This document shows, piece after piece, positions 1-6,949 of a stretch of DNA of 10,525 bases; within the stretch, counting starts at the first letter, position 1; each line of letters opens with the position of its first letter. The position numbers and the translations under genes are program-made. A model generated the notes under the pieces. That model was not told the origin of the DNA. It saw nothing but the letters and a program-made list of their open reading frames with translations, and searched no databases. This DNA is from an uncultured Gloeocapsa sp. (GTDB lineage Bacteria; Cyanobacteriota; Cyanobacteriia; Cyanobacteriales; Gloeocapsaceae), in NCBI GenBank assembly GCA_937930495.1, contig CALGKL010000125.1:1-10525 (forward strand). Reading direction: 5' to 3'.

Positions 1-959
1 TTGTTATCATTGCTAGCATTTTAGCTTTTATCTTAGAGTTATTGGCTCAATTATTGATTAAAAAAGGAATAAAACGAGGAATAGCTATTACTATTGTGCT
101 AGTCAGTGGTTTAATGATTTTGACTATTGTCAGTTTAATACTGATTCCCTTAATAGTAGAACAATTAGGCTCATTAATTAATATTGCTCCCGCCTGGATT
201 CAAAGTACTAATCAACAGCTACAAGATTTATCAAATTCTCCGATATTTCGACGTTTATCCTTGGATGTTAATGAAATTATTCTGGAAATTAATCAACAAT
301 TGACTGAGACGTTAAAATCATTGGGAGGACAGATATTAGATATAGTAGCAGGAACTATTAGTAGTCTATTTAATATAATATTAATTCTAGTTTTAACTAT
401 TTTTTTACTAATTGGTGGCGAAAATTTTTGGCAAGGAATATTTAGTTATGTTCCTGAACCTTGGAACGAAAAAGTACCGAAATATACCGAAAAAACTTTT
501 AAAGACTACTTTTTAGCTCGTTTAACTCTGACGGCTATTTCTAGTATAGCTCGCTGGGTATTATTACTATTATTCGGTGTTCCTTACTCAGCATTATTTG
601 GTTTTGGCTTTGGTATTATAGGTTTTATTCCCTTTGTCGGAGGAATTTTCAGTTTAGTAGGGTTAATTATCCTAAGCTTTAACAGTATAGAATACGGGGT
701 TAAATTTTTGTTGATTTCTTTGGTGATAGACCAAATTAATGATAATGTACTATCACCTAGAGTTATGGGAAGTGCGATTGGGTTAAATCCGGTGTGGTTA
801 ATTATTTCCTTATTTATTGGGGCGAAAATCAGCGGGGTTTTAGGAATATTTTTAGCAGTTCCAGTAGCTAGTATTATTAAACAAATTGTAGATGATTTTC
901 GTCGAGTAAAGACAGATGATTTAGAGGGAATCATACCAGTTGAGGAAGCTAGTGAATAG
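1..959 (+). CDS. AI-2E family transporter, 5' end missing
   Basis: This is a polytopic inner-membrane protein of the AI-2E/PerM family (Pfam AI-2E_transport). Members export small molecules or act as ion antiporters, and the substrate cannot be told from sequence. The reading frame is open to the left edge: codons from position 3 read VIIASILAFILELL before the TTG at 42, which matches the usual first membrane helix. The TTG is therefore an internal Leu codon and the gene starts outside the window. About 318 residues are visible; family members have roughly 340-370, so about 20-50 N-terminal residues are missing. Hydrophobic segments alternate with a soluble region at about nt 180-340. The C-terminal family signature is clear, with GFIPFVGG near nt 630 and GVLGIFLAVPVASII near nt 834-880. 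The stop TAG lies 9 nt from the stop of the convergent gene, with no terminator between them. Family call is firm; substrate is unknown. Confidence 0.9.
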   Translation, partial: VIIASILAFILELLAQLLIKKGIKRGIAITIVLVSGLMILTIVSLILIPLIVEQLGSLINIAPAWIQSTNQQLQDLSNSPIFRRLSLDVNEIILEINQQLTETLKSLGGQILDIVAGTISSLFNIILILVLTIFLLIGGENFWQGIFSYVPEPWNEKVPKYTEKTFKDYFLARLTLTAISSIARWVLLLLFGVPYSALFGFGFGIIGFIPFVGGIFSLVGLIILSFNSIEYGVKFLLISLVIDQINDNVLSPRVMGSAIGLNPVWLIISLFIGAKISGVLGIFLAVPVASIIKQIVDDFRRVKTDDLEGIIPVEEASE

Positions 960-968
960 GGAAAACCG

Positions 969-1856
969 TTAATGACGTGACTTTTGCCATAATTCTGTTA
1001 AAAAAACGAAAAAAGCGGCGATCGCTTCAGCGACAATACTAATTAAGCGATAGATAGCGACTATAGCCAAAACTAAACCAGAGGGAAAATCCGTAGGATT
1101 GAGACTGGCTATAGCTGTAGCTTCAAAGATTCCTAAACCTCCTGGTGCACCGGGTACGATTAAACCTAACAACCAAGCTAAACTAAAGACACTGAGTAAA
1201 TAGGGGAGTTGGGAAATATTGACAGTCAGAAAAGCCATAACCACCCCAATAAATCCCATACCCCGTAAAAGCACAAAAATCCACTCACCCAACAATAATA
1301 ACCAAGGATAAGATTTTAACTCGACAGGAGTGGGGTTACCCTTGAGACGACTGAGATAATGCATAACCGGATTGAGGATGAGAGGGTGAATCCCGATTAA
1401 GACTAGGGTTAAACCCAATATTTGTAACCAAATTGTCCCAATTCCAGAAACGATGACCATTAATAAAGCAGCAGCAGCCATGAGTAAAGGGTCTAATAAG
1501 ACTGCTATACTAGCTACGGTTGCTGTACCTCCTGCATTAACAATAGCTTTAATCCGTCCATAAAAATGCCAAACATTACCAGGTAGATATTTAGCGATAT
1601 TGGTGATCAAATAAACCTTAACGGCGGCTAAACCCCCCAGGGGTTGCTTAAAAGTAGATAAAATCCAACTCCAAACCCAGGCGGACCAAAAATGGGCTAA
1701 AAAAGTCAGCAGAAAGGCGATCGCCAGATAACCCCATCCCAGGGATTGTAAATCAATTTGGGTAACCTCTCGCCAATGATTTTTAAAGGTATTAACCAGA
1801 AAAAATAGAGTAGCACCGAGAATTACCCAACGTAGATAGGGTTTAAGTTTTTTCAT
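969..1856 (-). CDS. Integral membrane protein, lysylphosphatidylglycerol synthase TM-region family (UPF0104/COG0392)
   Basis: This 295-residue protein is almost entirely hydrophobic, with about seven or eight predicted helices (for example residues 10-25, 40-65, 110-135, 140-165, 183-210, 218-235 and 262-288). Family hallmarks are YLPGNVWHFYGR at 90-101, PGAPGGLGIFEA at 235-246 and YRLISIVAE at 269-277. The family is the stand-alone version of the membrane domain of MprF, which flips aminoacylated phosphatidylglycerol. No aminoacyl-transferase domain is present here, so lipid flipping or transport is only an inference. Its ATG lies inside the end of larC (14-nt overlap, larC stop 11 nt past this ATG), and I see no good Shine-Dalgarno in front of it, which suggests translation coupled to larC. 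It is convergent with the AI-2E gene. Confidence 0.88.
   Translation of the reverse strand: MKKLKPYLRWVILGATLFFLVNTFKNHWREVTQIDLQSLGWGYLAIAFLLTFLAHFWSAWVWSWILSTFKQPLGGLAAVKVYLITNIAKYLPGNVWHFYGRIKAIVNAGGTATVASIAVLLDPLLMAAAALLMVIVSGIGTIWLQILGLTLVLIGIHPLILNPVMHYLSRLKGNPTPVELKSYPWLLLLGEWIFVLLRGMGFIGVVMAFLTVNISQLPYLLSVFSLAWLLGLIVPGAPGGLGIFEATAIASLNPTDFPSGLVLAIVAIYRLISIVAEAIAAFFVFLTELWQKSRH
1018..1025. repeat. HIP1 octamer GCGATCGC, one of nine perfect copies
   Basis: HIP1 is the highly iterated palindrome of many cyanobacterial genomes. Perfect copies start at 1018, 1717, 1919, 3997, 4532, 5216, 5694, 7758 and 8476, all inside coding sequence. This is about one per 1.2 kb, and it supports a cyanobacterial origin. 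Confidence 0.9.
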
Positions 1857-3036
1857 GGGTATGCCAGGTGTTTAAAGCCAGTTGATATACTTCTAACCAG
1901 GGTAAATTATGCTCACGGGCGATCGCGGCACAATCTTCGTATTCTGGTTGTACATTAACGATCCGATGTTGATCTCTGGCTATTTTAACCCGGATTTTGC
2001 CTAAATCGGTTTCCAGGGTAACCCAATCACGACGTAACAGACTGCGAGGCTGGATTTGGTGACGAATTCCTAAAGTGGTTGTTTCTTGATAAATAATCTC
2101 CTCACAGGTAGTAATTAGTGGAGGTGGACAAATAACCGTCAACAAGATACCAGGGCGAGATTTTTTCATCCCGATAGCCTGAGTAAATACATCTAAGGCG
2201 CCTACAGTAAAAAGACGCTCAAACAGATAGCCTATGCTTTGGGGGTTACAGTCATCTAATTGAGTTTCTAAGACAGCTACTGATTCTTGGGGATAATTAC
2301 CGGAGGTTTGCACTCCCAACCAGAGACGTAAAATATTGGGTAGGGGTAATTTTTTGGTCCCCGCACCTAATCCTACCTGAATTAGATTCATCGGGGGAAT
2401 TTCTCCGAAAGCTTGAGCTAGGGTAACCACAATTGCAGCACCCGTAGGGGTGACTAATTCCTCTGGGATCCCATTACTATAAACTGGTACTTGGCGGGAT
2501 TCCCACAATTTCAGCACCGCTGGTGCGGGTATGGGTAAAATACCATGAGCTGCTTTAACGTTTCCTCCTCCCACGGGTAGGGGAGAACAGTATAATTTTT
2601 CTATACCTAACCAATCTAAGCCCAAACAAGTCCCCACTATATCAATAATGGCGTCGGTTGCTCCCACTTCGTGAAAATGTACCTTTTCTGGGGGGACACC
2701 ATGTACTAAACCTTCAGCTTTAGCCAATTGCTCAAATATTGCTAAACTCCACTCTTTTACCCTAGGGGGGAGATTGGCTTGTGTAATCAATCGAGTAATT
2801 GTGTCGAGATGTCTTGCTGGTGTCGAGTTTTCTTGGGGTAATTCTACGTTTACTTTAGTGGCTAATTGACCTTGATGGGTAATTTTTTCTACACTTAAAC
2901 CATATTCATCGGTATTTAGTAAACCTTTTAGCTGTATTGTCAAGTATTGTAGAGGGACACCCAAATCTACTAGGGCTCCTAGACACATATCTCCAGCTAT
3001 TCCCGTGGGACATTGTAAATAAGCAATTTTGACCAT
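1843..3036 (-). CDS. larC: LarC, nickel insertion protein for the nickel-pincer nucleotide cofactor
   Basis: LarC is a CTP-dependent cyclometallase that inserts nickel into pyridinium-3,5-bisthiocarboxylic acid mononucleotide, the cofactor of lactate racemase and related LarA enzymes (formerly DUF111). The 397-residue protein has the family's N-terminal signature (IAYLQCPTGIAGDM, 4-17), the central VHFHEVGATDAIID (119-132) with likely metal-ligand histidines, ELVTPTGAA (193-201), GLGAGTKKLP (222-231) and a C-terminal domain from about 255 that begins LETQLDDCNPQ. In Lactobacillus plantarum, LarC is made by frameshifting between two ORFs; here both halves are in one uninterrupted frame. No larA, larB or larE is in the window, so the partners must lie elsewhere. 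The start codon is 8 nt from the divergent YciO-like gene. A weak AGG sits about 10 nt upstream, inside that neighbour's coding sequence. The 3' end overlaps the next gene, implying one transcript. Confidence 0.93.
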   Translation of the reverse strand: MVKIAYLQCPTGIAGDMCLGALVDLGVPLQYLTIQLKGLLNTDEYGLSVEKITHQGQLATKVNVELPQENSTPARHLDTITRLITQANLPPRVKEWSLAIFEQLAKAEGLVHGVPPEKVHFHEVGATDAIIDIVGTCLGLDWLGIEKLYCSPLPVGGGNVKAAHGILPIPAPAVLKLWESRQVPVYSNGIPEELVTPTGAAIVVTLAQAFGEIPPMNLIQVGLGAGTKKLPLPNILRLWLGVQTSGNYPQESVAVLETQLDDCNPQSIGYLFERLFTVGALDVFTQAIGMKKSRPGILLTVICPPPLITTCEEIIYQETTTLGIRHQIQPRSLLRRDWVTLETDLGKIRVKIARDQHRIVNVQPEYEDCAAIAREHNLPWLEVYQLALNTWHTHEKT

Positions 3037-3044
3037 ATTTAATT

Positions 3045-3689
3045 ATGCCTAATATATATCAGCTACACTTTAAAAATCCCCAGCCTCGTCGCGTCAATGA
3101 AATCGCCGACGCTCTCAAACAAGGAGCGGTCATGCTCTATCCTACTGATACGGTTTATGCTATTGGCTGTGACTTGGAATCAAAAACAGCGATTAAGAGA
3201 GTTCGAGAGATTAAACGATTATCTAACGATAAACCTCTGACTTTTTGTTGTTCTTCTCTCTCTAATATCTCGGAATATGCTGTGGTCACAGATCAAGCTT
3301 ACCGAATTATGAAGCATTTAATACCTGGTCCTTATACTTTTCTTTTACCCGCAACCAAACTAGTCCCTAAATTAGTCCTCAATCCTAAGCGCAAAACTAC
3401 AGGTATTCGTGTTCCTGATAACGCTATTTGTCAAGCTTTGTTAGCTGCTCTGAATAATCCGATTATTTCTACGTCTGCTCATTTAGCAGATGATGACGGG
3501 AGTTTACCAACTCTTGGTCAAGAAAAAGCTCGCTTATTTGATTGTATCGCTGATCTAGTGGATATCATTATTGAGGATGGTTTAGAATCGGGTAATCAAT
3601 TCTCGACTATTGTTGATCTTAGCGATGATCAACAACCGCAAATTGTTCGGAAAGGATTGGGATGGGAAAATCTAGCTAATTGGTTGTAG
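3045..3689 (+). CDS. Sua5/YciO/YrdC family protein, YciO subgroup (putative threonylcarbamoyl-AMP synthase-like)
   Basis: This is a 214-residue YrdC-fold protein. Visible motifs are GAVMLYPTDTVYAIGC (27-42), the basic loop IKRLSNDKPL (56-65), PGPYTFLLPA (94-103), KRKT with GIRVP (115-124) and ISTSAHLA (141-148). YrdC/Sua5 proteins make L-threonylcarbamoyl-AMP for the t6A modification of tRNA. The length, N-terminal layout and KRKT block match YciO more than TsaC or Sua5, and the usual STSAN is STSAH here, so t6A activity should not be assumed. The first 29 residues resemble the start of E. coli YciO (HxxNPQxR followed by an amphipathic helix), which supports the ATG at 3045 although no Shine-Dalgarno precedes it. 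A second in-frame ATG at 3132 has AAGGAG 5 nt upstream but would remove that helix. The gene diverges from larC and converges on crtR. Confidence 0.88.
   Translation: MPNIYQLHFKNPQPRRVNEIADALKQGAVMLYPTDTVYAIGCDLESKTAIKRVREIKRLSNDKPLTFCCSSLSNISEYAVVTDQAYRIMKHLIPGPYTFLLPATKLVPKLVLNPKRKTTGIRVPDNAICQALLAALNNPIISTSAHLADDDGSLPTLGQEKARLFDCIADLVDIIIEDGLESGNQFSTIVDLSDDQQPQIVRKGLGWENLANWL
3053..3061 (-). promoter_or_regulatory. Possible extended -10 promoter for larC
   Basis: Read on the minus strand, this gives TGATATATA, an extended -10 (TGn followed by TATATA). It would start RNA near 3046, leaving a leader of about 10 nt for larC. No clear -35 is present at the right distance. The element lies inside the first codons of the divergent YciO-like gene. 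It is AT-rich and could be fortuitous. Confidence 0.3.
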
Positions 3690-3698
3690 GAATTAGCC

Positions 3699-3724
3699 AA
3701 AATCCCCGTACTTTAGAGTCGGGG
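3699..3724 (-). terminator. Hairpin with T-run on the minus strand, probable crtR terminator
   Basis: The arms CCCCG (3704-3708) and CGGGG (3720-3724) pair, and ACT/AGT extend the stem after a one-base bulge, closing on a TTAG loop. Read on the minus strand the stem is followed by A and then TTTT (3702-3699), 15 nt past the crtR stop codon, as expected for a factor-independent terminator. On the plus strand no T-run follows, so it would serve the YciO-like gene less well. The same shape also resembles the right-end hairpin of IS200/IS605 elements (see findings). Confidence 0.55.
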
Positions 3725-3738
3725 AGGAGGTAATCTGT

Positions 3739-4629
3739 TTAAGATTCTGTTGATTTAGAGTTATGAAAACGAATTCCTAGAAAAATATCATAGAGAAAAC
3801 CCCAGAAATTTTTACTTTGAAGTAAACCTAGGGATTGATCACAACCTTTAGCGTCTAGGAGTGGTTTAGTGGCATAATAGGCTGTTTGATATTTATACCA
3901 AGGAATAGAGGGCCACAGGTGATGGATTAAATGATAATTTTGTCCACAAATAAGAATATTGAGTAATTTACCGGGATAAACCCGCGCGTTTTTCCAGCGA
4001 TCGCGTTCTTGAAAGGGACGATGAGGTAAATAATCAAAAAATAAACCCAAAGCTAATCCTACCACCAAAGCGGGAGAAAACCAGTAATTTAAAACATAAC
4101 CCAAAAACCCATAGTGAACACTTAAATACACCACGGTAAATAAAAATAACCGACTGAAAAACCATTCCCATAACTCATTTTTTTGCCAGAGACGACGCTT
4201 AAAAAAATAAATCTCATGATAAAAAAACCGTGCGGCGATTAACCAAAGAGGTCCTCCGGTGGAGACGAAATGATCGGGGTCATTTTTAGGGTCATTGACG
4301 TGGGCGTGGTGCTGTAGATGGACACGAGTAAAGACAGGGAAGGCAAACCCCAACATCAAAGCGCTGCCATGTCCTAGAATAGTGTTAAGAGTGCGATTAC
4401 GATGAGCACTATTGTGGGAAGCATCGTGAATAATTGTTCCTGCTAGGTGTAAAGCCAGTACGGTAGAAAAAAAACAACACCAATGATACCAATTCCATAG
4501 CCAATAACCACAAATAGAGAGGATAATTAGGGCGATCGCGCTAATGAACATTAATACGTTGATATTGATTCCCCCGTGAGGCTGAAGTAGCTCTTTAGGT
4601 ACCCTTGGCAACGGTTGCGCCAATTGCAT
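3739..4629 (-). CDS. crtR: CrtR, beta-carotene hydroxylase
   Basis: CrtR is a membrane di-iron oxygenase that hydroxylates the beta-ionone rings of carotenoids, giving zeaxanthin from beta-carotene and contributing to myxoxanthophyll. The 296 residues match the cyanobacterial CrtR family essentially end to end, from memory of the Synechocystis protein. Histidine boxes are HDASHNSAH (68-76), HLQHHAH (104-110) and HLIHH (233-237), plus LPHRP (202-206). This is the fatty-acid-desaturase/hydroxylase arrangement, not the shorter CrtZ type. Hydrophobic helices lie at about 24-65, 85-100, 160-180 and 183-200. The ATG is supported by AAAAGGAG (4641-4648) 11 nt upstream and by the family N-terminus (MQ..QPL..VPKE). 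pyrD lies 62 nt upstream on the same strand; a weak promoter candidate in the gap suggests crtR may be transcribed on its own. Confidence 0.97.
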   Translation of the reverse strand: MQLAQPLPRVPKELLQPHGGININVLMFISAIALIILSICGYWLWNWYHWCCFFSTVLALHLAGTIIHDASHNSAHRNRTLNTILGHGSALMLGFAFPVFTRVHLQHHAHVNDPKNDPDHFVSTGGPLWLIAARFFYHEIYFFKRRLWQKNELWEWFFSRLFLFTVVYLSVHYGFLGYVLNYWFSPALVVGLALGLFFDYLPHRPFQERDRWKNARVYPGKLLNILICGQNYHLIHHLWPSIPWYKYQTAYYATKPLLDAKGCDQSLGLLQSKNFWGFLYDIFLGIRFHNSKSTES

Positions 4630-4640
4630 TGTTTTGTAAT

Positions 4641-4648
4641 CTCCTTTT
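4641..4648 (-). promoter_or_regulatory. Ribosome binding site of crtR
   Basis: The minus strand reads AAAAGGAG, a strong Shine-Dalgarno, 11 nt before the crtR ATG. It supports the start at 4629. Confidence 0.7.
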
Positions 4649-4658
4649 TAACTTAATT

Positions 4659-4667
4659 AGCATAACA
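4659..4667 (-). promoter_or_regulatory. Possible extended -10 promoter for crtR
   Basis: The minus strand reads TGTTATGCT, an extended -10 (TGn followed by TATGCT), placing an RNA start near 4652, just upstream of the crtR Shine-Dalgarno. A TTTACA at 4676-4681 is too close to serve as a standard -35, and the sequence at the ideal distance (ATAATC) is poor. This is a weak candidate. Confidence 0.3.
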
Positions 4668-4691
4668 TAAAGATTTGTAAAGATTATTATC

Positions 4692-5813
4692 TCATATTGA
4701 GGGATTTTCCTGTCCAATCCCTTCGGTGAGATGGCTAAATCCGTTTGCTTCTATCTGCTCTACCAATCCTTTGAGAATCTCTTTGACCATCCAAGGACCT
4801 TGATAAATCCAACCGGTGTAAACTTGTAAGAGACTTGCTCCTGCGCTAATTTTGGCCCAAGCATCCCCGGGGGTAAAAATCCCCCCTACACCGATAATCG
4901 GTAATGTTCCTTGGGTTTGTTGCCAAATAAAGCGGATAATCTCTGTAGAACGTTCTTTTAGGGGTAAACCACTAATACCCCCTGCTTCTGTGGCGATGGG
5001 ATTACCGTTAATTGTTTGGGTTTTTAAACCGGTTTTGTTGATGGTGGTATTGGTAGCTACTAATCCTGCTAATTGGTATTGTTGAGCAAGATTGATAATA
5101 GCGCTAATCTCTTCTAGGTCTAAATCGGGGGAAATTTTGACTAAAATAGGGTGTTTTCCTTGATTTTCCTCCTGGAGAGTGGCGATAATCTCCTCTAATT
5201 GTGCTGTGGCTTGGAGCGATCGCAATCCAGGAGTATTCGGAGAACTGACATTGACGACAAAATAATCAGCACAGTCACGCAAATAGCGAAAACTCTCTAA
5301 ATAATCCTGTGCCGCCTCTTCTAGGGGGGTAATCTTGGATTTGCAGAGGTTAATCCCAATGGGAATAGAAGAGGATACCTGAGCTAATCTTGCGGCGATT
5401 ACTTGTGCACCCTGATTATTAGCACCCATACGATTAAGAGCAGCTTGGTCTAGGGGTAACCTAAACATCCGCGGGGGTGGATTTCCAGGTTGGGGATGAA
5501 GGGTAACCGCACCTAATTCAGCGAAGCCAAAGCCAAAATTGGCCCACATTCTCGCTGCTACTCCATCTTTATCAAAACCTGGTGCTAATCCAAAGGGGTT
5601 GGGAAATTTTAAACCCCATAACTGTTGCTCCAAACGACGATCTTGATAACAAAAGGATTCTTGTAATTGTGTTTCTAGCCATTTTCCCCAAGGGCGATCG
5701 CGATTGTTATCTACTTTCACCAGTAACTCTAGTAACCGTTGGTGAGCGGCTTCTGGGTTATGCTTTAACAAGGAAAAAAATAGGGGATAAATTGGTTTAG
5801 TTATATCTAACAA
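4692..5813 (-). CDS. pyrD: Dihydroorotate dehydrogenase, quinone-dependent (class 2)
   Basis: This FMN enzyme oxidises dihydroorotate to orotate in pyrimidine synthesis, passing electrons to membrane quinones. The 373 residues carry the class 2 layout: an N-terminal helical extension for membrane/quinone contact (about 1-45, with [14 protein letters not shown]), then the TIM barrel. Barrel motifs are [13 protein letters not shown] (72-84), [17 protein letters not shown] (99-115), NRMGANNQG (127-135), [11 protein letters not shown] (188-198), LVKISPD (224-230), TNTT (254-257), GGISG (278-282) and IIGVGGI (306-312). By alignment with E. coli PyrD, the catalytic base is Ser191. The start is a TTG: AGGAG lies 7 nt upstream (5821-5825) and no in-frame ATG precedes it. 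The segment usually written GINxGK reads GINLCK here (153-158), a Cys at a position normally Gly. It is divergent from hpnH and upstream of crtR. Confidence 0.96.
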   Translation of the reverse strand: MLDITKPIYPLFFSLLKHNPEAAHQRLLELLVKVDNNRDRPWGKWLETQLQESFCYQDRRLEQQLWGLKFPNPFGLAPGFDKDGVAARMWANFGFGFAELGAVTLHPQPGNPPPRMFRLPLDQAALNRMGANNQGAQVIAARLAQVSSSIPIGINLCKSKITPLEEAAQDYLESFRYLRDCADYFVVNVSSPNTPGLRSLQATAQLEEIIATLQEENQGKHPILVKISPDLDLEEISAIINLAQQYQLAGLVATNTTINKTGLKTQTINGNPIATEAGGISGLPLKERSTEIIRFIWQQTQGTLPIIGVGGIFTPGDAWAKISAGASLLQVYTGWIYQGPWMVKEILKGLVEQIEANGFSHLTEGIGQENPSI

Positions 5814-5828
5814 TCGATTACTCCTAAC

Positions 5829-5855
5829 TTGACATTCTGTTAAACTAAGTATAAA
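5829..5855 (+). promoter_or_regulatory. Sigma-70 type promoter of hpnH
   Basis: A perfect -35 TTGACA (5829-5834) is followed after 15 nt by TATAAA (5850-5855). The spacer is two bases short of ideal; reading the -10 one base later gives 16. RNA would start near 5862, just ahead of the ribosome binding site GAGGAG (5865-5870), leaving a very short leader. Confidence 0.55.
5848..5853 (-). promoter_or_regulatory. Possible -10 of pyrD
   Basis: The minus strand reads TATACT, a good -10 match, which would give a leader of about 27 nt containing the AGGAG of pyrD. The expected -35 position (5871-5876, TAGAAT on the minus strand) is weak. It shares bases with the hpnH -10 on the other strand. Confidence 0.4.
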
Positions 5856-5864
5856 TTTTTGTGT

Positions 5865-5870
5865 GAGGAG
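5865..5870 (+). promoter_or_regulatory. Ribosome binding site of hpnH
   Basis: GAGGAG lies 5 nt before the ATG at 5876 and fixes the hpnH start. Confidence 0.7.
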
Positions 5871-5875
5871 ATTCT

Positions 5876-6889
5876 ATGGCTATACAATGGGAACAAGCAT
5901 TAGGGGTAGGCACTTATATTTTAAAGCAACGTCTGCAAGGAAAGAAACGTTTTCCCCTCGTTTTAATGTTAGAGCCTCTTTTTCGTTGTAATTTAGCTTG
6001 TTCTGGTTGCGGCAAAATTCAACATCCCCCGGAGATCCTCAGAAGGAATTTAACACCAGAAGAATGTTTTGCTGCGGTAGAGGAGTGTGGCGCGCCTGTA
6101 GTCTCTATTCCTGGAGGAGAGCCTTTATTACATCCTCAAATAGACGAAATCGTCCAAGGTTTAGTAGCGCGCAAAAAGTTTGTTTACCTATGTACTAACG
6201 GCATTCTCTTAGAAAAGAGTCTGTCTAAATTTGAACCTTCACCCTATCTTACTTTTAGTGTACATCTCGATGGTTTAAAAGACTGGCACGACCGATGCGT
6301 CGATCGCCAAGGGGTGTTTGACCTTGCTGTTAAGGCGATTCGGGCTGCTAAAGCCAAAGGTTTTCGGGTTACCACCAATACTACCGTTTTTGATGGGGTA
6401 GATCCTCAACAAATGCAGGAGTTTTTTGATTTTGTTCAAGGTTTAGGAGTCGATGGAATGATGATCTCTCCTGGATATAGTTACGAATGGGCGCCAGATC
6501 AAGAACATTTCTTAAATCGGGAACAAACCAGAGCTTTATTTAAACAAATCCTTCAACCCTGGAAAACTGGTCAAAAAAATTGGAATTTTAACCACAATCC
6601 CCTGTTTTTAGATTTTCTCCTCGGCGATAAAGAGTACGATTGTACTCCCTGGGGAAGTCCTAGTTATAGCGTCTTAGGTTGGCAAAAACCCTGTTATCTG
6701 CTCAATGAGGGATATTATCAAACTTTTCAAGAGTTACTCGAAGAGACTAACTGGGATAATTATGGACGAGCTTCGGGTAACCCTAAATGCGCTAATTGTA
6801 TGGTCCACTGTGGTTATGAACCTACGGCTGCTGTAGATGCACTCCAACCCAATAATATGGGAAGAGCAATTTCCAGTTTGTTTCAGTAA
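5876..6889 (+). CDS. hpnH: HpnH, adenosyl-hopene transferase (radical SAM)
   Basis: HpnH couples a 5'-deoxyadenosyl radical to diploptene, making adenosylhopane, the first step toward the bacteriohopanepolyol side chain. The 337 residues match the family throughout. Motifs include [18 protein letters not shown] (25-42), with the 4Fe-4S triad C38-x3-C42-x2-C45, the SAM-binding GGEP (80-83), YLCTNG (104-109), FSVHLDG (127-133), [18 protein letters not shown] (198-215), CTPWG (256-260) and GWQKPCYLL (268-276). A C-terminal cysteine set (C305, C308, C312) lies in [17 protein letters not shown] sits 5 nt before the ATG. No squalene-hopene cyclase or other hpn gene is in the window, so the pathway is scattered. 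The gene is alone in its transcription unit, with its own promoter and terminator. It diverges from pyrD. Confidence 0.95.
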   Translation: MAIQWEQALGVGTYILKQRLQGKKRFPLVLMLEPLFRCNLACSGCGKIQHPPEILRRNLTPEECFAAVEECGAPVVSIPGGEPLLHPQIDEIVQGLVARKKFVYLCTNGILLEKSLSKFEPSPYLTFSVHLDGLKDWHDRCVDRQGVFDLAVKAIRAAKAKGFRVTTNTTVFDGVDPQQMQEFFDFVQGLGVDGMMISPGYSYEWAPDQEHFLNREQTRALFKQILQPWKTGQKNWNFNHNPLFLDFLLGDKEYDCTPWGSPSYSVLGWQKPCYLLNEGYYQTFQELLEETNWDNYGRASGNPKCANCMVHCGYEPTAAVDALQPNNMGRAISSLFQ

Positions 6890-6900
6890 ATTATCTCGTT

Positions 6901-6930
6901 TTGGACGCTCCTGAAGAGCGCTCCAATTTT
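6901..6930 (+). terminator. Rho-independent terminator after hpnH
   Basis: The arms TTGGACGCTC (6901-6910) and GAGCGCTCCAA (6916-6926) pair over ten bases with a single bulged G and a CTGAA loop, followed directly by TTTT (6927-6930). It begins 12 nt after the hpnH stop. On the minus strand no T-run follows, so it acts mainly on hpnH. The convergent CHAD gene ends 20 nt beyond it. Confidence 0.8.
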
Positions 6931-6949
6931 AACACTGCTCCGGAGTTCC

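Noticed and set aside
42..44. TTG as start of the AI-2E gene
   Set aside because: The frame is open upstream to the window edge and encodes a typical first membrane helix, so the gene simply begins outside the window.
584..934. 116-aa ORF on the minus strand
   Set aside because: It lies fully antisense to the C-terminal signature of the AI-2E gene, and its composition (Ile, Pro, Lys, Thr rich, no motif) is that of a shadow frame.
1..959. AT-rich composition of the first gene as a sign of horizontal transfer
   Set aside because: Hydrophobic membrane proteins favour AT-rich codons in such genomes, and no mobile element or boundary repeat flanks it.
4852..5085. Short plus-strand ORFs inside pyrD (also 5582-5800), hpnH (5998-6198), CHAD (7582-7848) and the prohibitin gene (9139-9342, 9640-9861)
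   Set aside because: All are overlapped by genes with clear family motifs, have no ribosome site or recognisable domain, and look like shadow frames.
6938..6945. Perfect palindrome CTCCGGAG downstream of the CHAD gene
   Set aside because: It has no loop and no following T-run on either strand, so it is neither a terminator nor a convincing operator; an 8-base palindrome is expected by chance.
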